DNA from: Candidatus Bathyarchaeota archaeon A05DMB-5
Lineage (GTDB): Archaea; Thermoproteota; Bathyarchaeia; Bathyarchaeales; Bathycorpusculaceae
Length of the DNA: 64,000 nt
Reading direction: 5' to 3'
NCBI GenBank assembly: GCA_019685655.1
Contig: JABFQP010000001.1
Location: 426,349 to 490,348, forward strand
Shown here: positions 25,485 through 34,096 of the stretch, one piece after another
How the letters are laid out: the number at the start of each line of letters is the position of its first letter
Position numbering within the stretch: position 1 is the stretch's first letter
The notes under the pieces: model-generated
Databases searched by the model: none
What the model was told of the DNA's origin: nothing
What the model saw: the letters and a program-made list of their open reading frames with translations, nothing else
Made by a program: the position numbers and the translations under genes

Positions 25485-26276
25485 TCACCATTTCAGTTTT
25501 TTACGCATTTCTTCAGCTTTTTCTTTAGCTATTTTGGCGGCTTCGAAAACTTGTTCTTGTGTGAAATATCCACTGCCGCCTTTCTGTAATGCGCAGATGT
25601 TTCCGTCGTCGTCGATTGCTATTGAAAGCCTAGAATCCATTACTTGTTCTTCTTCGAGGCAAGGGTCAACGATTAGTTTGTCGTTTATCTTAGCGAACGT
25701 GACGGTTATGGGGCGCTTTTTCAATGGAAGTGGAGTGTATCCCGACTTTAATTTCACTTCGCCTTCTTCGACTTCATAGTTGGGCATTTTCGTGTTGAGC
25801 AAAGCAGCCATTGCAGCTAATGCTGAAGCATCTATCAAGTTTCCATCGTGATTAAGCACATAAACATCAACGAAAACGACAAACACTTTTTCGCCGGGTT
25901 CGATGCAAAGTTTTTCTGTGTCAATAGCTTTTGATTCTCTTATTCCTCTGTCGACAATTCTTGCAAGTTCAATGGAGTTTTCGTCTGGTGGCCCGGGTTC
26001 AAAAGTTGATGAAGCTAAAGGCACAAGTTCAGCGTTTACTGTTAAAACTCCTTCGTTCGGCGTGTCTGGAAACGGTTCACCCGTTTCAATTTTTGTTCCC
26101 ACCATCACTTCTGTTTTTCCAAGCAACACCCTTGCCGAGCCTTCTGCACGTTCTATTAATCCTTGCTCTAACTTTATTTCGCGGTAGTCTGTTAATTCTC
26201 TACCATCCAAGCGTTTTCCTTTAGCGATTAACTGCGCAATCTGTTTCTGTTTTACTCGTGTGATTATTGACGACAT
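25485..26276 (-). CDS. rrp42: Exosome subunit Rrp42
   Basis: The 263-residue RNase PH-fold protein is the non-catalytic partner of Rrp41 in the archaeal exosome ring. RNase PH features include LDGRELTDYREI (about 22-33), GSARVLLGKTEVM and SIAIDDDGNICALQKGG. It lacks the phosphate-binding Arg pattern seen in Rrp41, as expected for Rrp42. It abuts rrp41 by one base and L37Ae by a short overlap, consistent with coupled translation in one exosome operon. Confidence 0.93.
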   Translation of the reverse strand: MSSIITRVKQKQIAQLIAKGKRLDGRELTDYREIKLEQGLIERAEGSARVLLGKTEVMVGTKIETGEPFPDTPNEGVLTVNAELVPLASSTFEPGPPDENSIELARIVDRGIRESKAIDTEKLCIEPGEKVFVVFVDVYVLNHDGNLIDASALAAMAALLNTKMPNYEVEEGEVKLKSGYTPLPLKKRPITVTFAKINDKLIVDPCLEEEQVMDSRLSIAIDDDGNICALQKGGSGYFTQEQVFEAAKIAKEKAEEMRKKLKW

Positions 26277-27013
26277 TACTCTTCAGCCTCCTCTTTGACG
26301 CTTACATATTTAAGTTTCAAAGCTTCTTTTTGTAACGTGTAGATTTTTTTGCACCCTTCAATTGCCATATTCACAGCTTTCTCGAACTCTTCCAAGGTTA
26401 GTATTCCATCCATCTGCAGAAGCGTTATAGCGTTTAAATTTGGCATTAAAGCGACTGGCACATCTGCTGTCCCTATTTTATCTTCTGTATCCATCAAATC
26501 CAATACTATGGTATCATCAGCCTTTCCAGCAGCGCATGCAGCGACCAAATCGCGCATTGGAATGCCTGCATCTGCTAAAGCTAAAGATGCAGCGGTTATG
26601 CTTGCACATCTTGTGCCGCCATCTGCTTGCAAAACTTCCACGAAGATGTCTATGCCTGTTCTTGGGTAGTATTCGAGAAAAATTGCTGGTTCCAGTGATT
26701 CTCTTATGACTTTTGAAAGTTCAATTTCTCTTCTTGATGGTGCAGGTGATTTGCGTTCTTGAACTGAGAAGGGTGCCATGTGGTAGCGGCATCTTAAAAC
26801 CATTCGGTCTTGAAGTGCCAAATGTTTCGGGTGTAATTCTTTCGGACCGAACACTGCGGCTAAAATTTTATTTTTTCCTTGTTCAATGTATGCTGAACCG
26901 TCAGCGTTTGACAAAATTCCTACTTCAATTTTTATCGGTCTTAACTCGTCTGGTTTTCTTCCGTCCAGTCTTAAACCTTTTTTATCAATTAACTTTTCAG
27001 TTTTCTGACTCAT
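26276..27013 (-). CDS. rrp41: Exosome subunit Rrp41 (catalytic)
   Basis: This 245-residue RNase PH-family protein is the phosphorolytic 3'-5' exoribonuclease of the archaeal exosome. The N-terminal [12 protein letters not shown] and [12 protein letters not shown] motifs, the [15 protein letters not shown] segment with conserved Arg residues and the [18 protein letters not shown] acidic active-site region (about 174-191) match catalytic Rrp41. The start overlaps the rrp4 stop by 17 bases. Confidence 0.94.
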   Translation of the reverse strand: MSQKTEKLIDKKGLRLDGRKPDELRPIKIEVGILSNADGSAYIEQGKNKILAAVFGPKELHPKHLALQDRMVLRCRYHMAPFSVQERKSPAPSRREIELSKVIRESLEPAIFLEYYPRTGIDIFVEVLQADGGTRCASITAASLALADAGIPMRDLVAACAAGKADDTIVLDLMDTEDKIGTADVPVALMPNLNAITLLQMDGILTLEEFEKAVNMAIEGCKKIYTLQKEALKLKYVSVKEEAEE

Positions 27014-27716
27014 TTTTAACTTTCCCCCGTTTTGTTTTTTCTTGTTTAATCATTTGGGTTATGCGGTCTGTCAAACCGCTCGTGTGAGATTCTTCCTCAA
27101 TCTTGCGTAGCGCCATCACCGCTAACTGTTCATCTTCAAGGGTTTTCCCCGTAATTAATACGACTCCGTTGAGTCCGAGAATTATTTGACAGCCCGTTTC
27201 TTGTTTTATCATTGATATCATGGAGCCTTTTCTGCCTATGGCGCGTGGAATTTTTGTCGGTGTAATCTTCACGATTTGTCCGCGAGTTACTTTTCCAAGT
27301 CCTGGCTCACCAACCGTTAGTTGCGGGTTGTGAGCTCTGTCATAGGCGATTATTTTTGCGACTATCAAGTCTCCTACATCGAGAACTTGAGATAATTCGT
27401 CTTTTTGTGGTTTGAACGGTCTGCTTAAAACGTCTGATGCTCTTAAAAGGGCTTCGTATGGCGCGTTAATGTCCACTGTCCACCCGTTGAATCCCACTTC
27501 GGTGACAGTTCCTATGACTATGTCTCCAATTCTTGGAATGTAAAATGCTCGTAGAGCTACAACGTTGACTTTTTTGTTTTCGTATTCCACTATGCCGATT
27601 CGTGAAGCGTAGATTTTGTTATTTTCTCGGTAAGTGTTTTCGCCAGCCATGTAATCGTCTTCTGCAATCAAATCTCCAGGCGTTACAAGCTGTCTTCTTT
27701 CAAAAAATGTTGGCAT
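26997..27716 (-). CDS. rrp4: Exosome RNA-binding subunit Rrp4
   Basis: Rrp4 (239 residues) forms the RNA-entry cap of the exosome. It contains an N-terminal domain (about 1-65), an S1 domain (about 70-130; [21 protein letters not shown]) and a KH domain (about 145-200; [11 protein letters not shown], the G-x-x-G loop). The C-terminal tail is charged and probably flexible. The gene lies 31 bases downstream of the SBDS gene on the same strand. Confidence 0.94.
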   Translation of the reverse strand: MPTFFERRQLVTPGDLIAEDDYMAGENTYRENNKIYASRIGIVEYENKKVNVVALRAFYIPRIGDIVIGTVTEVGFNGWTVDINAPYEALLRASDVLSRPFKPQKDELSQVLDVGDLIVAKIIAYDRAHNPQLTVGEPGLGKVTRGQIVKITPTKIPRAIGRKGSMISMIKQETGCQIILGLNGVVLITGKTLEDEQLAVMALRKIEEESHTSGLTDRITQMIKQEKTKRGKVKNESEN

Positions 27717-27747
27717 AAATTCACACCTTTTTCATTCATAACAATTT

Positions 27748-28437
27748 TTAAGCGATTATTTTCGCTTCTCCATTTCCTTTGGTTATTTCTCCAAGCTTTT
27801 CTAGAAAAGGACCGTATAATCCTGCTGGCATTTCTAAGACGCCATACCATGACCCGTCGCCACGCCATTCTTCTCGTTTTATTGTTCCAAACGTCTTTAT
27901 TGTTCCGTATGCTCTAGCCGCGTATTCTGTTGGTATGTGGACGCCTACGGATACTTGTTCCATTTTTAGTGGCAGAATTGGTCTGAGCAGCTTGATTATT
28001 TCTCGCGCTTGTTCTTCTACGGGCTTGAAGGGGTCTATTGAGTAGTGGATTTGTTCTAGGGCGTTTTCTATGCGTAATGGTGGATGTGGAAGGTTTGTTT
28101 TGGGGTCGACGCATTGTCTTGATATGAAGTCTACTATTTGTTTTCTTTTGTCCTCAATCATTTTTCTTCTTTGTTCAGTTGTTAGTTGCAGTGTTCCTTT
28201 TTTCAGTATTATTTCTGCTATTTTTAGTGGTTCTGTTGTTCCGAAGGCTTTGCGGAGGTTTTCTTCTGAGACTTTTGTGCCTTTGTTTGCATCTGAAAAT
28301 ATGGTTTCAGTTACTAACACTTCGGTTATTGCGGTGATTTTTCCCATTCGATAATCTAATGCTTTTTGAGGCTTTACGAGCACTTCAAAGTGTTCGTTAT
28401 CCTTTATTATGCGTGCGACGGTGTACTTTTCGCTCAT
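27748..28437 (-). CDS. Ribosome maturation protein SBDS
   Basis: This protein of 229 residues is the archaeal homologue of SBDS/Sdo1, which with EF-2-like GTPases releases anti-association factors from the large ribosomal subunit. Signature segments are the N-terminal FYSH domain (KYTVARIIKDNEHFEVLV), the conserved central FISRQCVDPKTNLPHPPLRI and the C-terminal ferredoxin-like domain with WRGDGSWYGVLEMPAG. Its position between psmA and rrp4 is the standard archaeal order. Confidence 0.95.
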   Translation of the reverse strand: MSEKYTVARIIKDNEHFEVLVKPQKALDYRMGKITAITEVLVTETIFSDANKGTKVSEENLRKAFGTTEPLKIAEIILKKGTLQLTTEQRRKMIEDKRKQIVDFISRQCVDPKTNLPHPPLRIENALEQIHYSIDPFKPVEEQAREIIKLLRPILPLKMEQVSVGVHIPTEYAARAYGTIKTFGTIKREEWRGDGSWYGVLEMPAGLYGPFLEKLGEITKGNGEAKIIA

Positions 28438-28444
28438 CAGCGTT

Positions 28445-29173
28445 TCACTTGCCCAGTCCCAACTCTTTCATGTAACTTTCAATTCTGTCGTCGCCTAACA
28501 TTTCCATCTTCTTTGTTGCTGAAGGAATGACAGCTATTTTTATTCTTGGCGGCAGTTGTCTGGCTTCTAGGGCTTTTACTAAACATTTTACTGCAAGTTT
28601 TGTGGCGTCTTCTAGCACCATGTCTTCGCGGTATTCTTCCTTCAATATTGATAGCACGGTTTCTCTTCCAGCGCCTAAAGCAGTAGCCTTGTAGCCTCTG
28701 TATGTTCCGCTTGGATGCGTTCCTAACAGTCTGTTTCCTGCCTTATCAACTCCGCCGAAAATCATTGAAACTCCGAAAGGTCTAACGCCTGCGTGTTGTG
28801 TGTATAGTTGTTTTATGTCGCAGATTCTTTTGGTTACAACTTCCACGTCTATGGGCTCGTCATAAGTTAGTCTGTTACTTTGAGCGTACACTCTTGCTTG
28901 GTCTATAAGAATGCGCGCGTCAGAGCTTAAACCAACTATTGCTGCGCCGACATGCTCGTCTACTTTGAAAATTTTCCAGGAGTATTCTGCGTCCTCGAGG
29001 GGCTCGACGGTTTCTTCCGCACCCAAAACTATTCCTTCGGAGCAACGTATTCCCAAAATTGTTGCTCCACGGTTAACTAATTCCATTGCGTATTCTACTT
29101 GGAACAGTCTGCCGTCTGGTGAGAAAACAGTTATGGCACGGTCATATGCTCCTGGCGCTGCAAATACGGACAT
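28445..29173 (-). CDS. psmA: 20S proteasome alpha subunit
   Basis: The alpha ring subunit of the archaeal proteasome (about 242 residues) shows the N-terminal gate sequence YDRAITVFSPDGRLFQVEYA, the GIRCSEGIVLGAEE strand and the conserved VRPFGVSMI motif. It gates entry to the proteolytic chamber and binds the PAN ATPase through its C-terminus. The ATG at 29173 gives the normal N-terminus; a start six codons earlier is possible. Its upstream gap of 186 bases holds copy 2 of the four-copy element, which may be its promoter, and a small hairpin. Confidence 0.95.
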   Translation of the reverse strand: MSVFAAPGAYDRAITVFSPDGRLFQVEYAMELVNRGATILGIRCSEGIVLGAEETVEPLEDAEYSWKIFKVDEHVGAAIVGLSSDARILIDQARVYAQSNRLTYDEPIDVEVVTKRICDIKQLYTQHAGVRPFGVSMIFGGVDKAGNRLLGTHPSGTYRGYKATALGAGRETVLSILKEEYREDMVLEDATKLAVKCLVKALEARQLPPRIKIAVIPSATKKMEMLGDDRIESYMKELGLGK

Positions 29174-29303
29174 AACATATCTACCTCTCACTATTACCTA
29201 GTACATTTGCAGACTTTCATATGACATCTTGACTAAAAACCTTTTCCTAAAATATTCTTGCTTTTTGCAGAATGGTTGGTTTCTTTCAGTTGTCTCTTTT
29301 GAT

Positions 29304-29322
29304 AGACCCTCCCTTATATATA
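29304..29322 (-). repeat. Four-copy intergenic TATA/G-tract element, copy 2
   Basis: Read on the minus strand, TATATATAAGGGAGGGTCT lies about 130 bases before the psmA start codon, preceded by AAGTTCAACC, which also precedes copy 3. It could be the psmA/exosome operon promoter, with a leader of roughly 120 bases. It is one of four near-identical intergenic copies. Confidence 0.6.
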
Positions 29323-29359
29323 GGTTGAACTTCTGGTAGGCTGGTTTTGGGAGCGTGGC

Positions 29360-30589
29360 TTATTCTTTCCAGTCTAGGAGTCTTTTTTCTCCTTCAATTT
29401 TCTTTAACTCTGTCAAGTCTTGTGTTACTTCCATTGTTCCAAGGTATTTTCCGTTTTGGTCTCTCACAGCGAAGTATCTTATGTGTATTAGGCGGTTGTT
29501 CATTGTAATCCAGAATTCCGCCACATCTCTTTTGCCTGTTTTGAAGGCTTCTAAAATCTTGTTTACTATGTGAACGCTTTTTTGTGGGTGGCAGAGCTGA
29601 ACTTTTCGGCCTATGACGGCTTTTGTGCGGACAAATATTCTTTTTTCTGCTTTGTTGAAGTATTTCACGGCGTCATTTGCGTCGACGAATGATATATCAA
29701 TTGGAAGTGTGTTCAAAATGGCTTCAATTTCGTCTTTTGAGAGAGAACCAGTTTCAAATTGTACTATACCCTCTTGTGTTAATGCTTCTTCTTTTTTTGT
29801 TTCTTCAGATTTTGGTGCTACTATAATGTGTGGCGGCGTGAAACAGCAGTATCCAATTTCATCAAACTCTCGCCTAATATCTGTCCATTCTTCCTTTGTA
29901 ACAACTTTCAATGCTGTTGGAAATAGTATGTTGTTTTCTTTGAAAAAGTGGCTGGGGAGAATTTCGTTTAATGCAGCAGAGGCTTCTGCAAGCTGTTTCT
30001 TAAAATCTTGAAAATCTATGTTGTCGTATTTTCCGATTAGGTTGCTGAGTTGTTTCTTTTTCTCTCTTATCTGGTTGTGTTCCATCCACATTATTGCTGG
30101 TGGCTCGGTGATTCCATGTTTTTCTATGACTGGGAAGAGCACGTTTTCTTCGCGTAAGTAATGTTTTTCTGAGTCTGTGAAATCTCTTGCTATGTGTTGC
30201 AGTTGGTGGATTGCGTCTCCAATGTAGTTTTTGTCGTTTATCTGCTTAATTTTGTTTGTAACAGAAGCGAGTTTTTCTGCGAGTTGTAACATAATCTTAT
30301 GTTCTTCTAATAGAATTCCAATGGGATGTTCCGGAGGAATCTCTGGCTTCTGTTTTTCTAATTGTTCCCTAAAAACTGCAAGGTGAACATCGCATAGGCG
30401 TTGAATTTCCTCTCTCGGCATGCCTTCCTTTACGAGTTCATTCTCAATTTTAGCAATTTCCTCAGAGCTTATACTTCCCAAAAATTGTTTAAATCTCTCT
30501 TTTACTTGTTGAGGCGGAACGCCCGCATGTAACTGCGTGATTATTTCTTTCAGTATTTTCTTTTTGTTCTCGGCTATTTCGCTCATCAC
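29360..30589 (-). CDS. DUF438 hemerythrin-PAS protein
   Basis: The 409-residue protein has an N-terminal DUF438 helical domain (about 1-80), a hemerythrin-like four-helix domain with the iron-ligand pattern EEHKIML, EKHYLREENVLFPVIEKH and MEHNQ (about 105-195) plus HFFKENNILFP, and a C-terminal PAS domain (about 290-400; GRKVQLCHP, VRDQNGKYLGTMEVTQDLT). Such proteins sense or bind O2 or NO. It is read into the flavodiiron operon, as its start overlaps that stop by four bases. No kinase or output domain is attached, so signalling must go through a partner. Confidence 0.88.
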   Translation of the reverse strand: MMSEIAENKKKILKEIITQLHAGVPPQQVKERFKQFLGSISSEEIAKIENELVKEGMPREEIQRLCDVHLAVFREQLEKQKPEIPPEHPIGILLEEHKIMLQLAEKLASVTNKIKQINDKNYIGDAIHQLQHIARDFTDSEKHYLREENVLFPVIEKHGITEPPAIMWMEHNQIREKKKQLSNLIGKYDNIDFQDFKKQLAEASAALNEILPSHFFKENNILFPTALKVVTKEEWTDIRREFDEIGYCCFTPPHIIVAPKSEETKKEEALTQEGIVQFETGSLSKDEIEAILNTLPIDISFVDANDAVKYFNKAEKRIFVRTKAVIGRKVQLCHPQKSVHIVNKILEAFKTGKRDVAEFWITMNNRLIHIRYFAVRDQNGKYLGTMEVTQDLTELKKIEGEKRLLDWKE

Positions 30590-31788
30590 GGCGTCTCCTT
30601 AATCTTTCCAGCAAGAGTTTTGCCCAGTTCAACTATTTTACTGATATCATTCTCTGTTGGTGGACCGTTAACTTCTAATGCGCCGACAACTTCTATTTTT
30701 GATGGACCGAGAACTTCTTGAACTTGCTTTATTGTGCCTCCGCCCCACCCATAAGAGCTTAGAACGACGGCGAATTTGAGTGGCGGTTTCAAAGCTTTCA
30801 CTAAATAAGAGGCGTAAACAGCTAATGGGTGTGCACCGCCTAAGACTGTTGGTGCGCCTAACACTATGGCTTTTGAATCTACCAAATCTTTGGCTACGTC
30901 TCTAATATCGCTTAATGCTAAATTATGTACTACAATTTGGATGCCTTCAGACGCTAATGTGTCCGCGATTGCTTGTATCATTTTTTCTGTGCTGTTCCAC
31001 ATTGTTACGTAAACTATGATTGCTTTTTGTTTGGTTTCTCCGTTTGCCCACTTATAATAGGCATTTCGTATGCGTTCGGGATTTCTATGGATTGGTCCGT
31101 GGCTTGGCGCAATCATCTTGATTTCTAAATCCTTTATCTTTTCCAGCGCTCTTTTAGCCATGACAGCAAAAGGCATCATTATTTCACCCCAGTATCTTTG
31201 AGCGTGAACAAGCAAGTCTTCCACTTCATCGTCATATTGTCCCTTTGCCAAGTGTGAACCGAAAAAGTCGCATGGAAACAGAATTTTATCCTCTTGCAGA
31301 TACGTGAACATTGTTTCTGGCCAGTGAAGCATCGGCGCTTCTATAAAACGTAAGGTTTTGCCTCCTAAATCAATGGTTTCTTGGTCTTTCACTGCGATTA
31401 TTCTTTCTTCTGGGACGTTGTAGAATATTTGGGCCATTTTTGCGCCTTTAGTTGTTGTCACTAGTTTAGCTTTAGGGCTAAGTCTCATTATGTATGGTAT
31501 TGCGCCTGCGTGGTCTGGTTCTGCATGGTTCATTATTACGTAGTCAATTTCGCTTGGGTCCACAAGCGTGTGTATTTTTTCTTTTAGTTCTTTCTCGAAG
31601 CCTGGGTTTACTGTGTCTATTAATGCTGTTTTGTTTTTGCCGATTACTAGGTAGGCGTTGTAGCTTGTTCCTTTTGGTAGTGGAATTAATGCGTCGAAAA
31701 GTCTGCGGTTCCAGTCTCTAATGCCGACCCAGTAAACGTTTTCTGAAAGTTTGGTTGTGTTTCTCCATTTCATGTTGGGTTCCCTCAT
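30586..31788 (-). CDS. fprA: Flavodiiron protein (A-type flavoprotein, FprA)
   Basis: This 400-residue enzyme reduces O2 to water or NO to N2O. The N-terminal metallo-beta-lactamase domain holds the diiron ligands HAEPDHAG (about 87-94), the His of EAPMLHWPE, the Asp of PCDFFGSH and the His of APSHGPIHR. The C-terminal flavodoxin domain has the FMN-binding VTMWNSTEKM loop (about 263-272). The start may be the ATG at 31788, close to the predicted transcription start, or an ATG five codons later behind GAGGG. It is divergent from the regulator and FTR1 genes across a shared palindrome. Confidence 0.94.
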   Translation of the reverse strand: MREPNMKWRNTTKLSENVYWVGIRDWNRRLFDALIPLPKGTSYNAYLVIGKNKTALIDTVNPGFEKELKEKIHTLVDPSEIDYVIMNHAEPDHAGAIPYIMRLSPKAKLVTTTKGAKMAQIFYNVPEERIIAVKDQETIDLGGKTLRFIEAPMLHWPETMFTYLQEDKILFPCDFFGSHLAKGQYDDEVEDLLVHAQRYWGEIMMPFAVMAKRALEKIKDLEIKMIAPSHGPIHRNPERIRNAYYKWANGETKQKAIIVYVTMWNSTEKMIQAIADTLASEGIQIVVHNLALSDIRDVAKDLVDSKAIVLGAPTVLGGAHPLAVYASYLVKALKPPLKFAVVLSSYGWGGGTIKQVQEVLGPSKIEVVGALEVNGPPTENDISKIVELGKTLAGKIKETP

Positions 31789-31793
31789 TTTAA

Positions 31794-31809
31794 TATTACA
31801 ATTGTAATA
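31794..31809. promoter_or_regulatory. Perfect 16-bp palindrome in the divergent fprA/regulator promoter
   Basis: TATTACAATTGTAATA is identical to its reverse complement. It lies between the flavodiiron gene (start 31788, minus) and the Cys-rich HTH regulator (start 31857, plus), next to an AT-rich TATA-like AGTATATTTAT (31811-31821) that reads as a box in both directions. A dimeric regulator, probably the HTH protein encoded beside it, could control both operons here. Confidence 0.65.
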
Positions 31810-31856
31810 AAGTATATTTATGCCTTTCTACACAATACTACCCGGAGACAACATAA

Positions 31857-32255
31857 ATGTCGCTTCCCTGCGAAGTCGCAGTAAAATGCCTACTACCGCC
31901 AGTCCGCGCTATGATAGCCAAAACACTCACAACAAAGTATAATCTAACACAGACAGAAGCAGCTAAACGATTAGGAATAAGCCAACCCGCCATAAGCCTA
32001 TACGAAAGAAAAATGCGCGGTAAAGCCATAAACCTAGAGAACGACCCAGAAATAACAAAGCTAATAGAGAATCTGGCGGAAGCCTTAGCAGAAGGTGATT
32101 TATCCCGTAAAAGCTTCATTCAAGCATTCTGCGAAATCTGCAAAACAATACGTTCCAAAAGCTTGCTATGCCAAATGCACAAAACCCTTGACCCTGCAAT
32201 CGATGTAGAAAAATGTGGATTATGCTTGCTCACAGATGCGCTGAAGTGTGTGTAA
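31857..32255 (+). CDS. Cys-rich HTH transcriptional regulator
   Basis: A 132-residue regulator with a classic helix-turn-helix (LTQTEAAKRLGISQPAISLYERK, split over about residues 31-53) and a C-terminal half carrying spaced cysteines (FCEIC, LLCQMH, KCGLC), plus two near the N-terminus (LPC, VKC). The Cys set suggests a metal or Fe-S ligand, so the protein probably senses iron or redox state. The domain resembles the COG2522 archaeal regulator group. It is directly followed by FTR1, whose ATG abuts its stop codon, and GGAG lies nine bases before its ATG. Confidence 0.82.
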   Translation: MSLPCEVAVKCLLPPVRAMIAKTLTTKYNLTQTEAAKRLGISQPAISLYERKMRGKAINLENDPEITKLIENLAEALAEGDLSRKSFIQAFCEICKTIRSKSLLCQMHKTLDPAIDVEKCGLCLLTDALKCV

Positions 32256-33080
32256 ATGTTTGGGCAATATTTAATAACGTTTAGAGAGACTCTCGAAGCG
32301 GCGCTGATAGCCGCAATAATACTGTCTTACCTAGTCAGAAGCGGCAGATATGGTTTGGCACGTTACGTATGGTATGGAATATCTCTAGCCGTAGTCGCCA
32401 GCCTTAGTTTAGGTGTGATTGTTTGGTTTACATATGGCATTCTTTCAGAAACTTCAAAGCTACTGTTTGAAGCATTGGCGGCGTTCGTTGCCGTTGCAGT
32501 TTTGTCCTTCATGATTTATTGGATGGCTGTTAAAGGAAGACATATTCGTGAAGAAATGGAGAAACATGTTGAGCGCGCGGCATCACGAAGCGCCATAATC
32601 GGATTGTCTTTGCTTGGATTCATCGTAGTTTTCAGGGAAGGTTTCGAAACTGTCCTTTTTCTCGCGCCATTTTTGTTAAGCGATACAATAGCGACGCTAA
32701 CCGGAATGTTTTTGGGAATCTTTACTGCGGTCCTGTTGGCTTATGGCATTTTTGTGGTTGGCATGAAAATCAATCTGCAAAGATTCTTTTATTTTACAAG
32801 CATAATGTTAATTCTGCTCGCTGGCGGCTTAGCTGGTTACGGCACACATGAACTTCTGGAATACTACGAAGAAACTGGCTATAAAATAGGCTGGCTAAGC
32901 GAATCAGCGTATGTTTTGAACATTCCAGCAGACAGCCCATTTCACCATAAAGGCATAATAGGCTCCATATTTGCGGTAATGTTCGGCTACACGGTAAGTG
33001 CAGAATGGGCGAGAATGATAGTTCACATTTCCTATCTGGCAATAGCGCTTCCACTTTTGATATGGGTTTATAAAAAATAA
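32256..33080 (+). CDS. FTR1-family iron permease
   Basis: The 274-residue protein has about seven membrane helices and two R-E-x-x-E-type motifs characteristic of FTR1/EfeU iron transporters: FRETLEAAL (about 9-17) and FREGFETVLF (about 126-135). These bind iron in the pore. FTR1 usually pairs with a ferroxidase; none is present here, so the archaeal version may take up ferrous or ferric iron alone. It is translationally linked to the preceding regulator (stop followed at once by ATG), and both are probably controlled by the 31794 palindrome. Confidence 0.88.
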   Translation: MFGQYLITFRETLEAALIAAIILSYLVRSGRYGLARYVWYGISLAVVASLSLGVIVWFTYGILSETSKLLFEALAAFVAVAVLSFMIYWMAVKGRHIREEMEKHVERAASRSAIIGLSLLGFIVVFREGFETVLFLAPFLLSDTIATLTGMFLGIFTAVLLAYGIFVVGMKINLQRFFYFTSIMLILLAGGLAGYGTHELLEYYEETGYKIGWLSESAYVLNIPADSPFHHKGIIGSIFAVMFGYTVSAEWARMIVHISYLAIALPLLIWVYKK

Positions 33081-33109
33081 GTAAGGAAAATATGGCGAAA
33101 GCTTAGAGT

Positions 33110-33457
33110 TCATGCACTTTTCAATACATTACTCAAAGCGACCGCATTGTTATGTTCTTTGTCCTTAGCAGCATAAAGAAGCGTAACAGTTCCTTGCTCT
33201 TCCTCAATCTGTTTAATTTTACGAAGCAAATCCCTCTTTCTTTCCAGCTCTTCAGCGTATTTTTCTTTAAATTCTTCCCATTTCACTGGGTCATGGCAAA
33301 ACCTTTTTCTTAACTCGTCACTAGGTGCAATTTCTCTCAACCACAAGTCAACATTGGCCTTTTCTTTCGATAATCCTCTCGGCCATAATCTATCTACAAG
33401 GATTCTGTAACCGTCTTCTTTTGAAGGTGCATCATAAACTCTTTTTATCTTTATCAT
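33110..33457 (-). CDS. DUF488 family protein
   Basis: The 115-residue protein starts with [32 protein letters not shown], read in segments, and contains [11 protein letters not shown] and [12 protein letters not shown], the typical DUF488 features. Members occur alone or fused to DNA glycosylases or MarR regulators and have no agreed biochemical role. It converges with FTR1 and diverges from the DUF6448 gene at 33539. The short divergent gap is AT-rich and could hold both promoters. Confidence 0.85.
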   Translation of the reverse strand: MIKIKRVYDAPSKEDGYRILVDRLWPRGLSKEKANVDLWLREIAPSDELRKRFCHDPVKWEEFKEKYAEELERKRDLLRKIKQIEEEQGTVTLLYAAKDKEHNNAVALSNVLKSA

Positions 33458-33538
33458 CTAAATCACACACTACACTTTGTTCTTAAGTATTAAATCTTTT
33501 AAGCAGACACGACGAAAAGAACATTTTGGGGTGATGGA

Positions 33539-34081
33539 ATGCCTCCTCATTGTGACACTATGGATGGTCCTGTTGTAAAGGCTGCAAAAATGGCTTTAGA
33601 AACTGGAAATGTTAACCTCATTCTGCCTTGGGTGCCGAAGAAAGCTGAGGCTGAGTTGAAGAAAGCGTTTGAGAAAACTCTTCATGCAAGAAAATTGGGT
33701 AAAGAAGCGGCTGAAGTTGCTGATTACTGGTTCTTTGAAACTGCGGTGCGCTTGCATAGAGAAGGTGAAGGAGCACCTTACACTGGGCTTAAACCAGCGG
33801 GGCTTGATTGGGGTCCCGTTGTGCCGCGTGCAGAAAAAGCTATTGAGAAAGGAAACCCGAAAGAAGTGATAGATTTCATAGTGTATAGTGTGGAAGAAGA
33901 ATTACAAAGAAGATTCAAACATGCCATGGAGAAAAAGAAATACGATGTGGATGATGTGGACGCTGCAAGAGAATACGTGCATGCAATGCTAGGCTTTGTT
34001 CTCTACTCGCATCATTTGTACACTAACATAAAGGGTGATGGAGAGCACGGCGAAGAAGGAATGGGCGGGCACGAACATTAA
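33539..34081 (+). CDS. DUF6448 family protein, His-rich tail
   Basis: The N-terminus PPHCDTMDGPVVKAAKMAL (residues 2-20) and the GNVNLILPWVPKKAE segment match DUF6448, a family of unknown function. The 180-residue protein is mostly helical and ends with a His/Gly/Glu-rich tail (HGEEGMGGHEH) that could bind metal. The internal HxCD and HxLYTN-type positions (HHLYTN near 161-166) could be ligands, which is inferred. The cation-efflux gene follows 15 bases downstream, supporting a metal-handling unit. Confidence 0.75.
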   Translation: MPPHCDTMDGPVVKAAKMALETGNVNLILPWVPKKAEAELKKAFEKTLHARKLGKEAAEVADYWFFETAVRLHREGEGAPYTGLKPAGLDWGPVVPRAEKAIEKGNPKEVIDFIVYSVEEELQRRFKHAMEKKKYDVDDVDAAREYVHAMLGFVLYSHHLYTNIKGDGEHGEEGMGGHEH

Positions 34082-34096
34082 ACGTAGGGCACTTGA

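Noticed and set aside
29254..29273. Hairpin ATTCTTGC...GCAGAAT in the psmA leader
   Set aside because: It has seven or eight base pairs with one bulge and AT-rich arms, and no pairing with the ribosome-binding site. It is too weak to call a regulatory element without comparative data.
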